Shown: positions 60,838 through 64,000 of the stretch, piece after piece
How positions within the stretch are numbered: the first letter of the stretch is position 1
Layout of the letters: every line of letters begins with the position of its first letter
Source of the DNA: JBBQED01 sp038320345
GTDB taxonomy: Bacteria; Bacteroidota; Bacteroidia; AKYH767-A; OLB10
Length of the DNA stretch: 64,000 nt
Assembly: GCA_038320345.1 (NCBI GenBank)
Contig: JBBQED010000004.1
Span: 1 to 64,000 of the forward strand
Reading direction: 5' to 3'
Program-made: the position numbers and the translations under genes
The notes under the pieces: model-generated
Databases searched by the model: none
What the model saw: the letters and a program-made list of their open reading frames with translations, nothing else
What the model was told of the DNA's origin: nothing

Positions 60838-63144
60838 TTAAATTTTCATCAATAGTTGAAAAATAAAACTTCGTGGCGGTTGAATATCTGCTGGTCGCGT
60901 CATAAATTCCTCATTAAATACATTTTTCACAATGAAGGAGAAGGTAAATGATTTATTCAAGAGGAAGGCTAATCGAGAGTCGAAGATCCAATCGCCATTA
61001 TGATTTGCTGCGCGATAATGTTGAACTCCAGGAATGGTAACTTCAAATGCTTTATCAATATTTTCCATAAAACTATAATAGCGGGAACTAAATCCAAACG
61101 CTACTTTTTTATACGTCCACTCCGCATCAAATTTGAACATCTGACGATATCGATACTTCAACACATTTTCTGTAGAGGAATTCACGAGTGTATCTTTAGC
61201 AGGATTAAAGTCATCTTGCACCGGATCAATCCATGTATAACCCATCATCAATTGCTGCTTTATCTTTCCAATCATTTGCTCACCAGTCACTGAAATTTCA
61301 AATCCAGAAATATTCGCATTTCCAATATTGGTAGATTTAAATCCTAGTCCGAAAAAAGGATCCACACCAGGAACTCCCCATCCACCAAAAGTAAACTCCA
61401 TCATATCGCGATAGTTCGTTTGAAAAACACTTACATCTACCAAGCCTCTAAAATTTCCAATTTTAAAACCTTGATTCACTCCAATCTCAGCCGACCAACC
61501 CGTTTCAGTTTTTAGTGAATCATTGGGGTAAATCACAATATTTCCGACTTGCGTTTTAATAAATTTCTCAGCGATGGAAGGAAAACGAAATCCTTGTCCG
61601 TAAGAAGCTCGGAGATAAGTAAACTTCAGCAAATGATAATTCGCTCCTGCTCTAAATAGCTGTTGCGCATCCAGACTCTCCCCAGAAATATGTCCCTGTT
61701 CATTTCTAACTCCTACCGTTGCTTTAAGTCTTTTATATCCTCCATCTACTTGAGCATAGATTGCAGTGTTATCTCCATTCTGTTTACTGTATAAATCACC
61801 ATTCACCGTCGTTTTTGAAGATGAAATACCCGCAGTGGTAGTTAACCATTCAGAGAAGTGGTACTGAAATAAATATTCTCCGAAATAAACTTCCGCTCTT
61901 GCTTCTTGATTCGTATTATTTACGTTGTTGGTGAGATAATATCGTGTACGTAGTCTGTGACTGGCTTTTTTTCCAACGTAAGTAATGTATGGGTCAACCG
62001 TTGTTCTCTTGGTAGTATACAAACTTAATGTGGAAGTGGAATCACCTACACCACCCAATGGCAAAAGTGTACCGAGACTATCATCCTGCCAGATCAAAAA
62101 ATTACCACCTACCGACTGCTGCGTATTTACTGCAATGCCCGCTGAGAGTCCTTGCACTTTTTTAAAACGATATCTCAGATTAATATTACCACGTTTGCGA
62201 ATTTCAGATTCTCCATCTCGGTACCCATCATCATTAAAATAATTTCCACCCAACACCAAATCGAATTGTCCAAATTGCTGACGATGAGAAAATGACATTC
62301 CTGAAGTTCGTTGATCATTTCTCTTCCACCATTTTGTAAACTCCCGTTTTGGCGTTCCATACCAGCCGGAGAAAAAAGTAACTTTCGTTTCCGGTTTATC
62401 TTTAGGGTAAGCAGTGCGCATATTAATCACACCATTCAATGCAGAGGATCCAAAGAGAGCTGATGACGCACCTTTCAACACTTCTATCTGCTCTACATTT
62501 TCAATTGGAAGAAAACTCCACTTTACATCATTCGCATCTCCTGCAAGAGCAGGCAAATCATCTACTAAAACAAGCACTCTACTTCCCGCACCATAACTAA
62601 ATCCACTTCCTCCACGAATATTCGCTTGACCATCAATTACCGTTACACCTGGCACTTGTTCCATCGCCGTTTCAGCTGTGGTCTGATTACTATTTTCAAG
62701 ATATGCAGTTTTCAATACAGCCATCGTCACACTTACTTCTTCTAACTTTTGCTCAAATTTTCCAGCACTAATTACCGTGGTACCCAATTCCTTACTGATG
62801 GGCTCCATAGAAATATTCAAAACTTCTTGCCGACCAGCGTTCAATGAAATCTTTTTTGAGACTACCTGATATCCCAATGCACGGAATTCAACCGTGTAAG
62901 CACCCGAATCAAGGTCGATTGAAAAATTACCATCCGCATCGGTGTTCACTGCCTTTTGCAAAGGAAGCACCACTACAGAAATTCCCGGAATACCTACTCT
63001 AGATACCGCATCAGTGACCGTTCCTTTAAGCACCGCAACCTGAGCATTGGCGATGGAATGTATGAGGCAAAAGATTGCAATAAGGAAGAATTTTGATGAA
63101 GAAAAGAGCTGATGCTGGCACTTATTTCTCAGGGAATTCGTCAT
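60838..63144 (-). CDS. TonB-dependent receptor with carboxypeptidase-like domain
   Basis: Outer-membrane transporter. After the signal peptide (ending near IANAQ) comes a carboxypeptidase-regulatory-like domain (VLKGTVTDAVSRVGIPGISVVVLP... residues ~36-120 of the shorter frame). The plug follows (TAETAMEQVPGVTVIDGQANIRGGSGFSYGAGSRVLVLVDD and VEQIEVLKGASSALFGSSALNGVINM), then a barrel ending in FIFQLLMKI. FRFPS replaces FRAP and no NPNL is seen, so a haem substrate is not supported; the ligand is unknown. The start at 63144 gives 768 residues and lies 22 bp after a TATCTTCG box, which overlaps the longer frame. Confidence 0.9.
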   Translation of the reverse strand: MTNSLRNKCQHQLFSSSKFFLIAIFCLIHSIANAQVAVLKGTVTDAVSRVGIPGISVVVLPLQKAVNTDADGNFSIDLDSGAYTVEFRALGYQVVSKKISLNAGRQEVLNISMEPISKELGTTVISAGKFEQKLEEVSVTMAVLKTAYLENSNQTTAETAMEQVPGVTVIDGQANIRGGSGFSYGAGSRVLVLVDDLPALAGDANDVKWSFLPIENVEQIEVLKGASSALFGSSALNGVINMRTAYPKDKPETKVTFFSGWYGTPKREFTKWWKRNDQRTSGMSFSHRQQFGQFDLVLGGNYFNDDGYRDGESEIRKRGNINLRYRFKKVQGLSAGIAVNTQQSVGGNFLIWQDDSLGTLLPLGGVGDSTSTLSLYTTKRTTVDPYITYVGKKASHRLRTRYYLTNNVNNTNQEARAEVYFGEYLFQYHFSEWLTTTAGISSSKTTVNGDLYSKQNGDNTAIYAQVDGGYKRLKATVGVRNEQGHISGESLDAQQLFRAGANYHLLKFTYLRASYGQGFRFPSIAEKFIKTQVGNIVIYPNDSLKTETGWSAEIGVNQGFKIGNFRGLVDVSVFQTNYRDMMEFTFGGWGVPGVDPFFGLGFKSTNIGNANISGFEISVTGEQMIGKIKQQLMMGYTWIDPVQDDFNPAKDTLVNSSTENVLKYRYRQMFKFDAEWTYKKVAFGFSSRYYSFMENIDKAFEVTIPGVQHYRAANHNGDWIFDSRLAFLLNKSFTFSFIVKNVFNEEFMTRPADIQPPRSFIFQLLMKI

Positions 63145-63166
63145 ACACATTAAGGTCAGGTTTCGA

Positions 63167-63174
63167 CGAAGATA
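63167..63174 (-). promoter_or_regulatory. -7 box of the TonB receptor gene
   Basis: Minus-strand TATCTTCG, one mismatch to TAnnTTTG, 22 bp before the preferred ATG at 63144. It overlaps the start of the longer frame. Confidence 0.4.
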
Positions 63175-63246
63175 CAAATTGATAAATGCGGAACAAGAAA
63201 AAGCAAAACCAAAATTCGGAGGAGGCTTAGTGATGAATGAAATTTA

Positions 63247-63254
63247 TATCTTTG
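63247..63254 (+). promoter_or_regulatory. -7 box upstream of dprA
   Basis: TATCTTTG, full TAnnTTTG match, 51 bp before the dprA ATG. It lies between divergent genes (TonB receptor and dprA). Confidence 0.5.
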
Positions 63255-63305
63255 CTCTTAAACCGGTGGTGATTTTTCAAATCCTGCCCTTAAATTTTAT
63301 AGCGT

Positions 63306-64000
63306 ATGAAGGATCAACAGCAATTGTTGTATCGTATTGCACTTACTATGATTCCAGGAGTGGGCTCTGTACTGGCAAAAAATTTAATTAGCTATTGCGG
63401 AAGTGAAGAGGCTGTCTTTCGTCAGAAGAAAAAGTTACTCGAAAAAATTCCAGAAGTAGGTCCAAAGACTGCAGCAGTAATCAGCCGACATGATCCTTTT
63501 AGTATGGCCGAAAAGGAAGTAGAATTCATCCTCAAACATAAGATCAAAACATATTTTTATCTCGATAAAGATTTTCCTCAACGATTGAAACATTGTCATG
63601 ATTCGCCTATCCTACTATACTTCAAAGGAGAAGCCAATCTGAATAAACCACGCATGATTTCGTTGGTTGGAACTAGAACGCCTACTGAGTATGGTAAAAT
63701 GGTTTCTGATATTTTAGTAGATCAGCTTGCTGCATTTGAGGTCACCATTGTAAGTGGATTAGCATATGGAATCGATATTCATGCACATCGTGCAGCATTG
63801 AGAAATAATATGCCAACGATTGGAGTTGTAGCTCATGGACTTGATCGACTGTATCCCGGATCGCATCGCAGTACAGCCGTCAGAATGATTGAAGATGGAG
63901 GAATAATAACGGAGTATCCTAGTGGTACAAATCCTGATCGAGAAAATTTTCCTTCACGAAATAGAATCGTAGCGGGCATGTGTGATGCAGTAGTTGTGAT
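63306..64000 (+). CDS. dprA: DNA-processing protein DprA (partial, runs off right edge)
   Basis: The frame from the ATG at 63306 stays open to the window end (231 codons plus two bases), so the 3' part is missing. DprA protects incoming single-stranded DNA and loads RecA during natural transformation. The N terminus (MKDQQQLLYRIALTMIPGVGSVLAKNLI and a second helix-hairpin-helix IPEVGPKTAAVI) is the SAM-like domain. The Rossmann domain follows with ISLVGTRTPTEYG, VSGLAYGIDIHAHRAAL, VAHGLDRLYPG, EYPSGTNPDRENFPSRNRIVAGM. These are the core DprA motifs. A TATCTTTG box lies upstream. Confidence 0.95.
   Translation, partial: MKDQQQLLYRIALTMIPGVGSVLAKNLISYCGSEEAVFRQKKKLLEKIPEVGPKTAAVISRHDPFSMAEKEVEFILKHKIKTYFYLDKDFPQRLKHCHDSPILLYFKGEANLNKPRMISLVGTRTPTEYGKMVSDILVDQLAAFEVTIVSGLAYGIDIHAHRAALRNNMPTIGVVAHGLDRLYPGSHRSTAVRMIEDGGIITEYPSGTNPDRENFPSRNRIVAGMCDAVVV

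Noticed and set aside
63145..63305. Cobalamin riboswitch between the TonB receptor and dprA genes
   Set aside because: The gap of about 160 bp holds only promoter-like boxes, and no B12-box-like sequence was seen on either strand.

Overview
The window is AT-rich chromosomal DNA from a member of the Bacteroidota. Five proteins carry type IX secretion (T9SS) type A sorting tails, and there is a GldH gliding lipoprotein. Other group markers are a fused MurF-alanine racemase, a DUF5686 outer-membrane protein, TonB-dependent receptors with carboxypeptidase-like N-terminal domains, and promoters of the TAnnTTTG (-7) type. Shine-Dalgarno sequences are not evident at the starts examined. Marker genes do not fix the order or genus. 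No rRNA, tRNA, CRISPR array, transposase or phage gene was recognised.

Layout. 0-0.6 kb: no gene, but a Flavo-1-like RNA element followed by an array of five 26-bp hairpin repeats. 0.6-7 kb: a T9SS beta-propeller-like protein, lpdA, lnt and a GT-C-like membrane protein. 7-14.6 kb: dipeptide epimerase, GNAT acetyltransferase, radA, then tdk, murF-alr and a ClsB-like phospholipase D, with the last two coupled through a GTGA overlap. 14.6-19.3 kb: a TonB-dependent receptor with haem-receptor motifs, an HmuY-like lipoprotein and a two-lobed HmuY-like T9SS-secreted protein, probably a haem-uptake operon. 19.4-21.7 kb: a Bacteroidota-type hypothetical protein coupled to an M28 peptidase. 21.7-31.4 kb: a two-gene cassette (small secreted protein plus a ~1,470-residue T9SS protein) present twice in tandem, the most unusual locus here. 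31.6-44 kb: mostly housekeeping (outer-membrane barrel, ubiX, queG, ruvB, WD40 protein, rhomboid, DUF5686 protein, AhpD-like protein, tatC, kdsD, recQ). 44.2-46.5 kb: a histidine kinase whose membrane domain keeps the copper/ethylene-binding residues of plant ETR1, followed by a stand-alone response regulator. 46.6-50.1 kb: HELSH secreted protein, T9SS protein, DUF2795 protein, cobalamin adenosyltransferase and LolD-like ATPase. 50.2-55.4 kb: an accessory island with three toxin-antitoxin modules (HipBA, HigBA, MntA-HepT) plus terC and a methyltransferase. 55.5-64 kb: thioredoxin, gldH, ricT, holB, pgk, a second TonB-dependent receptor and the 5' part of dprA, which runs off the right edge.

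How it fits together. Most of the window is core metabolism and DNA maintenance interleaved with surface-protein operons served by Sec and T9SS. Regulation is best visible at the toxin-antitoxin loci. The hipB promoter is flanked and overlapped by three 20-bp palindromes, and the higB promoter seems to drive an almost leaderless toxin mRNA. Several annotated starts were moved downstream because a TAnnTTTG box or a signal peptide shows that the longer reading frame begins too far upstream. All functions are read from motifs by eye; no database search was run.
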